Assembly (NCBI GenBank): GCA_049840515.1
Contig: JASGKW010000017.1
Span: 1 to 64,000 of the forward strand
Length of the DNA stretch: 64,000 nt
Source: Muricomes sp049840515
GTDB lineage: Bacteria > Bacillota > Clostridia > Lachnospirales > Lachnospiraceae
Direction of reading: 5' to 3'
Both the position numbers and the translations under genes were made by a program. The notes beneath the pieces are model-generated. The model was not told the DNA's origin and did not search any database. It saw only the letters and a program-made list of their open reading frames with translations. Numbering within the stretch: the first letter of the stretch is position 1; each line of letters begins with the position of its first letter. Below, piece after piece: positions 20,158-28,603 of this stretch.

Positions 20158-22519
20158 ATGTACTTGAACATATTAAAAAAGGATATGAAACGAAAAAAGA
20201 CAATGAATATAATTTTACTGCTGTTTATAATTTTGTCTGCAACATTTGTGTCAAGCAGTGTGAACAATATTATAGCTGTATATAGTGGAATTGACTATTA
20301 TTTTGATAAGGCAGGAATGGCGGATTATTTTGTGGCAACCATCGACAGGGGCGATTCACATAAAGTTACGGACTCACTTGACCAAATCAAAGAGATTGAC
20401 AGCTACGGCATAGAGCCTGTAATTTATATGAATTCCACAAACATATTAAAAGATGGCAAAAAACTTCCTTCTATGAGTAATACCTCTGTTCTTATGAATT
20501 ACGAGGATGCTCAGATTACCTATTTTGATAAAAACAATAACCCCATTGCTCCCGTAAAAAGCGGAACGGTCTGGCTTTCGGCGAAGAGTCTGGAAAAGAA
20601 CAATCTGAAAAGTGGTGATAAGATAGAAATTGTTATTGACGGGGTTTCTTTAGAATATAAAATTATGGGCGTTTGCAAGGATGCTTTTCTTGGCTCTGAA
20701 ATGATGGGAATGACAAGATTTATTATCAGCTCGGAAGATTTTGAAAAATATGACAGCAATATATACGGGGGAAGCCTGTGTTATATAAAAACCGGTGACG
20801 TTTCCGCTGTTGAACGCCGCATCGGGGAGCTTGATATAAGTACGGTCTTTAATGGCAGCCGTGAGATGATAAAGCTGACTTATGTTATGGATATGATTAT
20901 CGCGGGGGTACTTCTCGTGGTGAGTATATTGCTGATACTGACCGCTTTTGTTGTACTGCGGTTTACCATTGCCTTTACATTATCGGAGGAATTTCGTGAA
21001 ATAGGTGTCATGAAAGCAATCGGCATAAGGAATACAAAAATCCGCCTGCTCTATATGACAAAATATTTTGCTCTTTCTGTTATAGGCTCGGCAATTGGAT
21101 TCTTTGCAGGCATACCTTTTGGAAATCTGCTATTAGACAGTGTTTCAAATTCTATTGTTCTGGAAAGTGAAAATAGCATTCTAATCAACCTGGTATGTGC
21201 GATGGCAGTCATTACGGTTATTCTTCTGTTCTGCTTTGGATGCACAAGAAAAGTCGTGAAGTTTACGCCCCTTGATGCCATAAGAAACGGTGAGACAGGT
21301 GAACGTTTTTATAAAAGGAGCATAATCCGCCTTGGGAAGAGTAAATTAAAACCTTATGAATTTCTTGCACTTAATGAAGTTCTAAGTAATCCTAAGCGTT
21401 TGGGAATTATAGCTGTTACTTTTATTCTCTGCTTATCGCCTGTGCTCATTCTTGCTAATACGGTAAATACTTTGAAAAGTGATGACCTTGTAACATACTT
21501 TGGAGTTACTAAAAGTGATGTTTATCTTTCCGATGAGGCTAAGCAGATGAGTCTGATGAGTGAAAATGGAGAAGAAAAGCTTAAAAAGTATCTTGAGGAA
21601 ATAGAACAGACTCTTGCGAATAACGGTATGCCTGCAAAATGCTGCAATCAGGCCGTTTTCAAGATGACAATAAGTCACGGTGATAATATTTGCAAATCAC
21701 AGGTTTTAAAGGGAATCGGAACAACCACTGATATGTACAAATATTATGAGGGAACTCCGCCCCAGAATAATCGGGAGGTGGCACTTACAAAATATATTTC
21801 CGAAAAGCTGGATGCAAAAATCGGCGATACAATTACAATACGCCAGCTTGAAGGTGATAAGAAATATATAGTCACAGCATTATTCCAGTCAATGATTAAT
21901 CAGGGTGAGGGCGTCAGACTTTATCAAAATGGCGGATGTGGATTTCCTTCAGTCGTCGGGCCTGCTTGCAATTCAGGTCAATTTTACGGATAATCCGGAT
22001 GATAAAGAAATAAAAAGCCGTATTGAAAAAATAAAAAAACTTTACGATGCGGATTATGTTCTGACAGCAAGTGAATATGTTGAACAGATGGTTGGCGTTG
22101 GTGATACCCTTGACAGTGTAAAATATCTTGTTCTGATTCTAGCAGCAATAATCAGTGCACTTGTGACGGTGCTTATGGAGCGCTCTTTCATAGAAAAAGA
22201 ACGCGGAGAAATTGCTGTTATGAAAGCAATTGGTTTCAAAAGCAAGTCTATTATTGCGACACATACTCTGCGGCTCGGCATTGCTGCGGCTGCATCAGTC
22301 ATCATTGCCGCCCTGCTCTCAACGCCTCTTACCAGGCTTACAATTACGCCTATTTTTGATATGATGGGTGCCGGCTATGGGATAGAATATGCGGTGAAAC
22401 CTTTGGATATATTTGTGATTTACCCGCTGCTTATGCTTTTTATTACACTGCTGTTTGCGTTTATTTCGTCACAGTACACAAGAACTATCAAGGCTTGTGA
22501 AGCCACCAACATTGAGTAA
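20158..22519 (+). pseudogene. FtsX/MacB-type ABC transporter permease, frameshifted
   Basis: Two overlapping frames (20158-21930 and about 21926-22519) together make one large permease of about 786 residues. It would have a first helix near 17-37, an extracellular domain, three helices with an FtsX core (E-E-F-R-E-I-G-V-M-K-A-I-G), another extracellular domain, and a second FtsX core (E-K-E-R-G-E-I-A-V-M-K-A-I-G). The reading frame breaks at the A-run 21926-21929. Removing one A restores L-Y-Q-M-A-D-V-D-F-L-Q. The rest is free of stops, so this is either a sequencing indel or a very recent mutation. It would pair with the ATPase at 22533 and probably exports or senses peptides or antibiotics. 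Confidence 0.82.
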
Positions 22520-22532
22520 AGGAGTTTTTTAT

Positions 22533-23300
22533 ATGAATACTGTTTTAAGTGCAAAGGATTTATGTAAGACATATATAATAAATAAGCGTCAGAATAACGT
22601 GTTAAAAAATGTGAATTTCAGCATTTCAGAGGGTGAAATGGTGGCTGTCATGGGGCCGTCAGGCTCAGGAAAATCTACACTTTTGTATGCAGTTTCGGGT
22701 ATGGACAGTATCACTGCGGGTGAGGTTGATTTTTGCGGTAAAAATATTGCTGAAATGACAGAAAAGGAGCTGGCAAACCTGCGTCTTGATGAAATGGGAT
22801 TTATTTTTCAGCAGATGTATATGCTGAAAAATCTCACAGTGCTGGACAATATAATTTTACCAGCCTGCCAGTCCTGTAAAATAAAGGAAAGCCGCAGTGA
22901 AACCGTTCAACGCGGACAGGATTTAATGAGAAAGCTTGATATTATAGACATTGCCGACAACGATATAACAGAGGTTTCAGGCGGCCAGCTTCAGCGGGCC
23001 TGTATCTGCAGGAGTATGATAAATAAGCCGAAAATGATTTTTGCCGATGAGCCCACCGGTGCGCTTAACCGTGCTTCCTCCGATGAGGTAATGGGTGAGC
23101 TTACAAAACTCAACGGTGAAGGAGCGACAATTATGCTTGTAACTCATGATGTAAAAGTTGCAGCAAAATGCACAAGAGTTTTATATATAGTTGACGGGAA
23201 CATAAAGGGGGAGCATAATTTAAATAAATACTCTTCAGATTCGCAGTTGAGGGAACGTGAAAGAACGCTGAACAACTGGCTTATGGAGATGGGCTGGTAA
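22533..23300 (+). CDS. ABC transporter ATP-binding protein (MacB/LolD/BceA type)
   Basis: A 255-residue ATPase with Walker A G-P-S-G-S-G-K-S-T, Q loop F-I-F-Q-Q-M-Y, signature V-S-G-G-Q-L-Q-R and Walker B I-F-A-D-E-P-T-G-A-L-N. The T-G-A-L/T-G-N-L tail after Walker B is characteristic of the lipoprotein/peptide-antibiotic subclass that works with FtsX permeases. ATG 22533 follows AAGGAG (22518-22523), one base after the permease stop codon region. It forms an operon with the permease, the response regulator and the kinase, the usual architecture of antimicrobial-peptide sensing and detoxification modules. Confidence 0.92.
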   Translation: MNTVLSAKDLCKTYIINKRQNNVLKNVNFSISEGEMVAVMGPSGSGKSTLLYAVSGMDSITAGEVDFCGKNIAEMTEKELANLRLDEMGFIFQQMYMLKNLTVLDNIILPACQSCKIKESRSETVQRGQDLMRKLDIIDIADNDITEVSGGQLQRACICRSMINKPKMIFADEPTGALNRASSDEVMGELTKLNGEGATIMLVTHDVKVAAKCTRVLYIVDGNIKGEHNLNKYSSDSQLRERERTLNNWLMEMGW

Positions 23301-23318
23301 ACTTTTAGAGGGACTGAC

Positions 23319-23981
23319 ATGGTTGATATTTTAATCGTTGAGGATAATAAGGAAATTGCTGAACTGCTCTGCGATTTCTTTCGGGCTGAAAATTATGCCG
23401 TATCCGTCTGTGAAAGCGGCGAGAAAGCCTTGCAATTGTACGAAAAGTACGGTGCAAGGCTTGTTGTGCTTGATATCATGCTTCCAGGGATGGATGGCTT
23501 TGCTGTCTGCTCAAAAATCCGTGAAAGCAGTAACACACCAATTATTGTTGTAAGTGCAAAAACAGAAAAGGATGATAAGCTCAATGGTCTTGCCCTGGGG
23601 GCGGACGATTATATAGAAAAGCCATATGATATTGATATCCTGCTTGCAAAAATTAAGGGTATATTTAAGCGCAGATATGCTCTCGATGAAATTATTGAGG
23701 GAGATTTGAGAATTAACAAGGTCGAAAAGACTGTATATAAGAATGATAAGACCCTTGAAATGACTCCAAAAGAATTTGAGTTGCTGCTGCTTCTAATTGA
23801 AAATAAAGGAAAAACTCTGAAAAAAGAATATATTTTCAACCAGATTTGGGGGAGTGACAGCTTTTCAGAGCAGCAGACTCTGACGGTACATGTCAAGTGG
23901 CTTCGTCAAAAAATTGAGGACGGCCCGAAAGATTCGCAGCATATTCAGACAATCTGGGGCGTGGGGTATAAGTTCATATGA
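23319..23981 (+). CDS. OmpR/PhoB-family response regulator
   Basis: A 220-residue regulator. The receiver has E8/D9, phospho-acceptor Asp52 in L-D-I-M-L-P-G, a Thr/Ser switch (V-V-S-A-K-T-E) and Lys in K-P-Y-D. The C-terminal winged helix contains L-T-P-K-E-F-E-like M-T-P-K-E-F-E-L-L and V-K-W-L-R-Q-K-I, ending in G-V-G-Y-K-F. The stop overlaps the start of the histidine kinase (ATGA), indicating translational coupling. It probably controls the upstream ABC genes. Confidence 0.94.
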   Translation: MVDILIVEDNKEIAELLCDFFRAENYAVSVCESGEKALQLYEKYGARLVVLDIMLPGMDGFAVCSKIRESSNTPIIVVSAKTEKDDKLNGLALGADDYIEKPYDIDILLAKIKGIFKRRYALDEIIEGDLRINKVEKTVYKNDKTLEMTPKEFELLLLLIENKGKTLKKEYIFNQIWGSDSFSEQQTLTVHVKWLRQKIEDGPKDSQHIQTIWGVGYKFI

Positions 23982-25209
23982 AAAGTTACAACAAAGTGTT
24001 TGTGGCAGTCACTGCCCTTGTCGTTCTTGTTTTTATAGCGGCAAATACAATTATGCTGAATATGGGAGAAACTGAAGACGGCAGACCGTACCGGGTAGAA
24101 ATCAGCAGGCTTGTTCTTGCAATTGAAGAAAGTGGCCTTGCCAATGTAGACTTGTCACAGTACAGTTATGTAGACCATATTGAAAAATACGGAGATAATT
24201 TTTATGATGCGGAGAGTGACTATGCAGTGCGCGAGATTGACGGAGAACTCTACCGTTTCGATTACAATGCTTCTGGCCGAAACGAAAAAAACATTACTTT
24301 AATGGTAAATCTTACTCTTGGGTTCATGTCGGCTATAGTAATCGGGCTGCTTCTCTACTTTCGCAGAAAGATAATTTTACCCTTTGACAGGCTGGAGAAT
24401 GTTCCCTATGAGCTGTCAAAAGGAAATCTTACCCCGGCAATAAAAGAGAGCAAGAATCATTTTTTCGGAAAATTTATGTGGGGCGTTGACCTGCTGCGTG
24501 AGAATATAGAAGAGCAGAAAGAACGTGAGCTAATCTGCAGAGGGAAAAGAAGACACTGTTACTTTCCCTGTCCCACGACATAAAAACCCCCTTGTCAGCA
24601 ATTAAGCTGTACTCAAAAGCGTTATCAAAAGGGCTTTATTCCGATAAGGACAGGAAGATTGAAATTACTGAAAAAATTAATGCAAAAGCGGATGAGATAG
24701 AAAGTTTTGTGTCACAGATTATCAGCGCATCAAAGGAGGATTTTCTAAGTCTTGATGTGCAAAATGGTGAGTTTTATCTGTCAGAGCTTTTGAAAAATAT
24801 AACAGAATATTATTCGGAAAAGCTGGCTATAATCAAGACGGATTTTGAGGTTGGAAATTACAAGGATTGTCTGTTGAAAGGCGATATCAATCGAAGTATA
24901 GAGGTGCTTCAGAACATTATTGAAAATGCCGTGAAATATGGTGACGGAAAGAAAATAGGTATATTCTTCTCCGAGGAAGATGGCTGCCTTTTAATATCCG
25001 TCAAAAACAGCGGATGCACACTTTCAAGTATGGAGATTCCTCATATTTTTGAAAGCTTTTGGCGTGGCTCGAACGTTGGAAACACAAGCGGAAGCGGACT
25101 TGGACTTTATATCTGCCGCCAGATAATGCACAAAACAGGCGGGGAGGTTTTTGCTGAAATTGACCATGACTTTATCTCCATTACCACAGTATTTCCAAAG
25201 GCATATTGA
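23978..25209 (+). pseudogene. sensor histidine kinase (OmpR partner), frameshifted
   Basis: Frame 23978-24583 supplies an N-terminal helix (residues 7-27), a short extracytoplasmic part, a second helix and a linker. The catalytic half continues in another frame from about 24540 to 25209. The joined sequence gives the H box S-L-S-H-D-I-K-T-P-L-S-A-I, the N box N-I-I-E-N-A-V-K-Y-G, F-W-R-G-S, and the G2 box G-S-G-L-G-L-Y-I. The break lies near 24536-24545 beside a G/A run and is consistent with one missing base. Both halves are otherwise open and conserved. The start overlaps the regulator stop by four bases. It is called a pseudogene only because the frame is broken as given. Confidence 0.82.
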
Positions 25210-25256
25210 TATCGGATATGGATTACTATTTATTGTGTTATGTTCAAGAAGGTATA

Positions 25257-25283
25257 CTTATTGAACTTCTAACGTTCAATAAG
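25257..25283. repeat. palindromic element, copy 1
   Basis: Perfect 10-bp arms CTTATTGAAC / GTTCAATAAG around the loop TTCTAAC, just upstream of the YcxB-like gene. The same arms recur at 27321 and 27397 with an A-T-T-A-G-type loop, in the opposite sense. Confidence 0.8.
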
Positions 25284-25329
25284 GTATGGTAAAATAGCAG
25301 TGTAAAACTTTAAATGGAGGTAAGAAACG

Positions 25330-25873
25330 ATGATAGAGTGTAAAACAATAATGAACAAAGAAATACTTTCTATGATAAGTAAGGATTATTATAGAAATAC
25401 AGCATATGTGCGTAAATTGAAGATAGTATTGTTAGTTTGTGGTGTTCTTCTTTTTTTAATTGGGACTCCCTTTTTGATAATACAGTTTTTCACAAATAGG
25501 CTGGATTTGCATGGAAATACAAGCTTTATAATTTATGCGGTAATTTTAGGTGCAGTGTGTTTGTGGTATGCGGCTGTGGGCATGGAAAAGCAAGGGACTT
25601 ATGCCATTGTAAAGCAATACTTCAAGAATGGGGAAAAAGAGAAAGTGTATAATTATACTTTCACTAAGGAGGGGATAAATATCGAAGGATTCTGGAAATA
25701 CATCCTTTTATAAATGGTCTTCCATAGAAAAAAATTATGAAGAGAGTCATTACTATATCTACATAGCAAATAACAAGTATATTGTAGTTGATAAGCTTGG
25801 ATTTGCTGGTGATAGTCAACCTGAGTTTGAAAATTTGATAAAAGAAGTCCTGAAAGAGCCTATTAATAACTAA
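25330..25873 (+). pseudogene. YcxB-like membrane protein, frameshifted
   Basis: The first frame (25330-25713) gives two hydrophobic helices (V-L-L-V-C-G-V-L-L-F-L and Y-A-V-I-L-G-A-V-C-L-W-Y) and then Y-T-F-T-K-E-G-I-N. After a +1 shift near 25684-25691 the second frame continues to a stop at 25871. It contains F-Y-K-W-S-S-I-E-K and Y-I-Y-I-A-N-N-K-Y-I-V-V-D-K, the usual end of YcxB-like proteins with a PH-like domain. The repaired product is about 180 residues. Function of the family is unknown. SD GGAGG lies before the ATG. Disruption could be a sequencing indel. Confidence 0.65.
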
Positions 25874-25896
25874 TCTAATTTATAAAGGAGGGAAAT

Positions 25897-26556
25897 GTGA
25901 AGAGGAAAATATTAACTGGTGGTCTGATATGTATATGTGTCATTGGCAGTGTCCTTATTTATACAGCTTCCCGCTATCAAAATACTTCCACGTCACGTTT
26001 GCCGGACAAATATGATGCAAATATTGAGCAGATACATAGTACGATTGATAAAGATCAGGATGGAATTGACGATCAGACGGATATTCTTGAAGGCACATTT
26101 GACTATATTGATTCTAAACCTAAATATAAGAGCCGTTATTACCAGACAGGTTATTCCGATGATGAATATGGGGTATGTACAGATGTAGTGGCAAATGCCC
26201 TGAAAAGTGCAGGATATGATATTATGGTATTAATGCAGGAAGATATTAAGAAAAATACCCATGATTATGATATTGATGAGCCAGATATAAATATTGATTT
26301 TAGACGAGTGAAAAATCTAAAGGTCTATTTTTCACATACAGCAATAAGTCTTACCACAGATATTTCCAATATAAAGGAATGGCAAGGCGGGGATATTGTG
26401 ATCTTTCAGAACCATATTGGAATTGTTTCTGACCGGAGAAATAAAAATGGTGTTCCCTATGTGATTCATCACAATGATTCCTGGCAGATGGCATATGAAC
26501 AGGATATTCTTGAGACCAGGCATGATATAGCCGGCCATTATAGAATTACAGAATAA
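25897..26556 (+). CDS. DUF1287 family protein
   Basis: A 219-residue protein with an N-terminal hydrophobic segment (residues 7-25), probably a signal anchor, followed by a DUF1287 domain. Visible blocks are D-K-D-Q-D-G-I-D-D near 49, Y-G-V-C-T-D-V-V-A-N-A-L near 92 with the presumed catalytic Cys, G-D-I-V-I-F-Q-N-H-I-G-I-V-S near 164 with His, and H-H-N-D near 190. The Cys/His arrangement resembles NlpC/P60-like papain-fold hydrolases, so a cell-wall amidase role is possible but unproven. The start is GTG 25897 with AAAGGAGGG at 25884-25892. The overlapping ATG at 25895 is followed at once by a stop. Confidence 0.82.
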   Translation: MKRKILTGGLICICVIGSVLIYTASRYQNTSTSRLPDKYDANIEQIHSTIDKDQDGIDDQTDILEGTFDYIDSKPKYKSRYYQTGYSDDEYGVCTDVVANALKSAGYDIMVLMQEDIKKNTHDYDIDEPDINIDFRRVKNLKVYFSHTAISLTTDISNIKEWQGGDIVIFQNHIGIVSDRRNKNGVPYVIHHNDSWQMAYEQDILETRHDIAGHYRITE

Positions 26557-26653
26557 AGAAAAGTGCACAACTCAGAAATATTGAGGTATACTTATTGATT
26601 GTGAGACCAAGAAGAAGGCAAGAATTGTGATTAGAATTTAAGGAGGCAAAATT

Positions 26654-27275
26654 ATGGGACCAAATCCAAATAGTATATATCCAAATGAGAAGATTAAACA
26701 AGTTGTCTATATAAAAAATGTCATCACCAGACCGAATATCATTGTCGGGGAATACACTTAGATGATGATGATATGAATGGTGCTGAGAAATTTGAAAACC
26801 ATGTCACACATCATTATGCGTTTCTTGGTGATAAGCTGATTATTGGAAAATTCCGTTCGATTGCCAAGGGCATCTGAATTTATTATGAATGGTGCAAATC
26901 ACAGGATGACAGTGTGACCACATATCCTTTCAATATCATGGGAGGAGGTTGGGAGCAGCACACGCCGAGCATTGAAGAACTTCCGTTCAAGGGAGATACT
27001 GTTGTTGGAAACGAGAATGTTTGTATTGGTCAGAATGTAACGGTATTGCCAGGCGTATGTATTGGAGATGGCACAATCATCGCGGCAAACTCTGTTGTTG
27101 CAAAGGATATTCCGCCATATAGTATTGCCGCTGGAAATCCATGCAGAGTCATCCGAAAGCGTTTTGATGAAGAACTGATTGCATATCTGCTTGAGCTTAA
27201 AATGGTGGGATTGGGACGCGGACAAGATTTTCAAGAACATGAGTGCATTATGCAGTGGAGATTTACAGTTAATTA
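26654..27275 (+). pseudogene. Vat-like xenobiotic (streptogramin-type) acetyltransferase, broken
   Basis: Joined across three frames, the region matches the left-handed beta-helix xenobiotic acetyltransferases. It begins M-G-P-N-P-N-S-I-Y-P and continues with N-H-V-T-H-H-Y, F-L-G-D-K-L-I-I-G-K-F, N-I-M-G-G-G-W-E, L-P-F-K-G-D-T-V-V-G-N, I-G-Q-N-V-T-V-L-P-G-V, A-A-N-S-V-V-A-K-D and the C-terminal V-I-R-K-R-F-D. Shifts or stops occur near 26759, 26875 and 26910. Hexapeptide repeats are present from about 27000. Intact members acetylate streptogramin A, but many chromosomal relatives have other substrates. AGGAGG precedes the ATG. It is flanked by palindromic elements. Confidence 0.75.
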
Positions 27276-27320
27276 AACATGTATCAGACTGATAAAAGTG
27301 CTGAAATCATCCGTGTATAC

Positions 27321-27347
27321 CTTATTGAACATTAGAAGTTCAATAAG
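27321..27347. repeat. palindromic element, copy 2
   Basis: Perfect 10-bp arms CTTATTGAAC / GTTCAATAAG with loop ATTAGAA, 45 bases after the Vat-like gene. Confidence 0.8.
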
Positions 27348-27370
27348 TATGTATTACCGAAATAACCACA

Positions 27371-27446
27371 AAAAGGTCTGCAATCATTGCTCATACCTTA
27401 TTGAACATTAGTAGTTCAATAAGATAGACAATGTTGCAGGCCTTTT
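27371..27446. terminator. large hairpin or terminator with palindrome nested in its loop
   Basis: The outer arms AAAAGGTCTGCAATCATTG (27371-27389) and CAATGTTGCAGGCCTTTT pair with few mismatches and end in T (or A on the other strand), like a bidirectional terminator between the convergent Vat-like and SDR genes. The loop contains a complete copy of the CTTATTGAAC palindrome at 27397-27423. Confidence 0.65.
27397..27423. repeat. palindromic element, copy 3
   Basis: Arms CTTATTGAAC / GTTCAATAAG with loop ATTAGTA, inserted in the loop of the larger hairpin at 27371-27446. Confidence 0.8.
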
Positions 27447-27485
27447 AGTCGTTTTCAAGTGTTAAGTTTGAGATTTAAGTACATG

Positions 27486-28260
27486 TTAGATTGTATTCCA
27501 TCCGCCGTCGACATTTAGTAATTGTCCGGTTGTAAATGAAGAAGCATCGGACGCAAAGTAAATTAATGCACTGTCGAGCTTGCTGGGATTACCGAATCTT
27601 TTCATTGGACACCTTCCTTTCACATAAATTTCAAGAATTCTGTATTGCCTGCCATTCTGGCCTGTCATTTCTGAATGGAAATAAGATGGTCCGATTGCAT
27701 TGACAGTAATATTAGATTGTGCCCACTCTGCAGCAAGCGCTTTCTTGTCAGCATTTGTACGCCGCCTTTGGATGCAAGTAATGCAGAAAGCTGATGTACA
27801 TCTGTACTGATTACAGTATTACTGTGGATAGATCCAGATGTTAACGATCTTTCCGTATTTTTGTTCAATCATGATTTTACCAACTTCACGTGCAAACAGG
27901 AATACACCTGTGAGGTTGATGTCGATTACAAAGTTCCACTCTTCTTTTGTCTGTGCTTCTGCTTTAGGAAGTGCAGCAACACCTGGCGTTATTCACAAGA
28001 ATATCAATTCTGCCAAAATGACCTTTTGCCTCTTTTTACAGAACGAATGATATCTTCTTCCTTCCCAGCATCACATTGAATTGCAAGTGCTTTTGTTCCT
28101 TTGGCCTCAAGCTTTGCTGCAAGTGCATCCAGCCTGTCTTTTCTTCTGCGACAGTACAACACTCGCTCCCTGTCCTGCTAATGCTTTTGGAATTCCTCTC
28201 CCAGTCCTGAGGATGCACCTGTAACAAATGCTACTTTGCCTGTCAAATCAAACATGCCCA
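27486..28260 (-). pseudogene. short-chain dehydrogenase/reductase (gluconate 5-dehydrogenase-like), multiply frameshifted
   Basis: Read on the minus strand, the pieces add up to one SDR. The N-terminal NAD site is F-D-L-T-G-K-V-A-F-V-T-G-A-S-S-G-L-G. The middle reads I-D-I-L-V-N-N-A-G-like and W-N-F-V-I-D-I-N-L-T-G-V-F. Then come the S-G-S-I-H-S-N region, and the C-terminal S-S-F-T-T-G-Q-L-L-N-V-D-G-G-W before the stop at 27486-27488. Continuity is lost at several points, about five frame changes in 775 bases. That is denser than anywhere else before 59 kb, so it is probably a decaying gene, though read errors cannot be excluded. GAGGAG precedes the start on the minus strand. Confidence 0.7.
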
Positions 28261-28603
28261 TATCCAATCTCCTCTCTTTTAATTAAAAAACAAACGACAA
28301 CACTAATTTTAATTATATTATCACATATTATTAAAAGGCTCGTCAATAAAATTTTCTGTTATTTAAGCGTAATTCAAATTAATTTTTTGCTAAGGATGTT
28401 TTGTGAAGGTGAATTAATTGACAACTTTCCGACAACATATATTTTCAGTACGAAAAACTGTAAAAATTTAAGGCAATAGGCATTGTATAGTTATTAATAG
28501 TTATTAGAAAAAAACTGTACTATAACGCAATGTTATATATGGTTTTCTGATTTCTTATGTTATAATGAAACGAGATTGAAGAAATACCAGAGGAGAATTA
28601 TTT
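28261..28603. other. AT-rich intergenic stretch of 343 bases
   Basis: This lies between the divergent SDR remnant and the GTPase-nuclease gene. It holds the SDR ribosome site (28262-28275 on the minus strand), a -10-like TATAAT at 28561-28566 without a clear -35, and a direct repeat of TAGTTATTA near 28489-28505. I see no gene in it. Confidence 0.6.
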
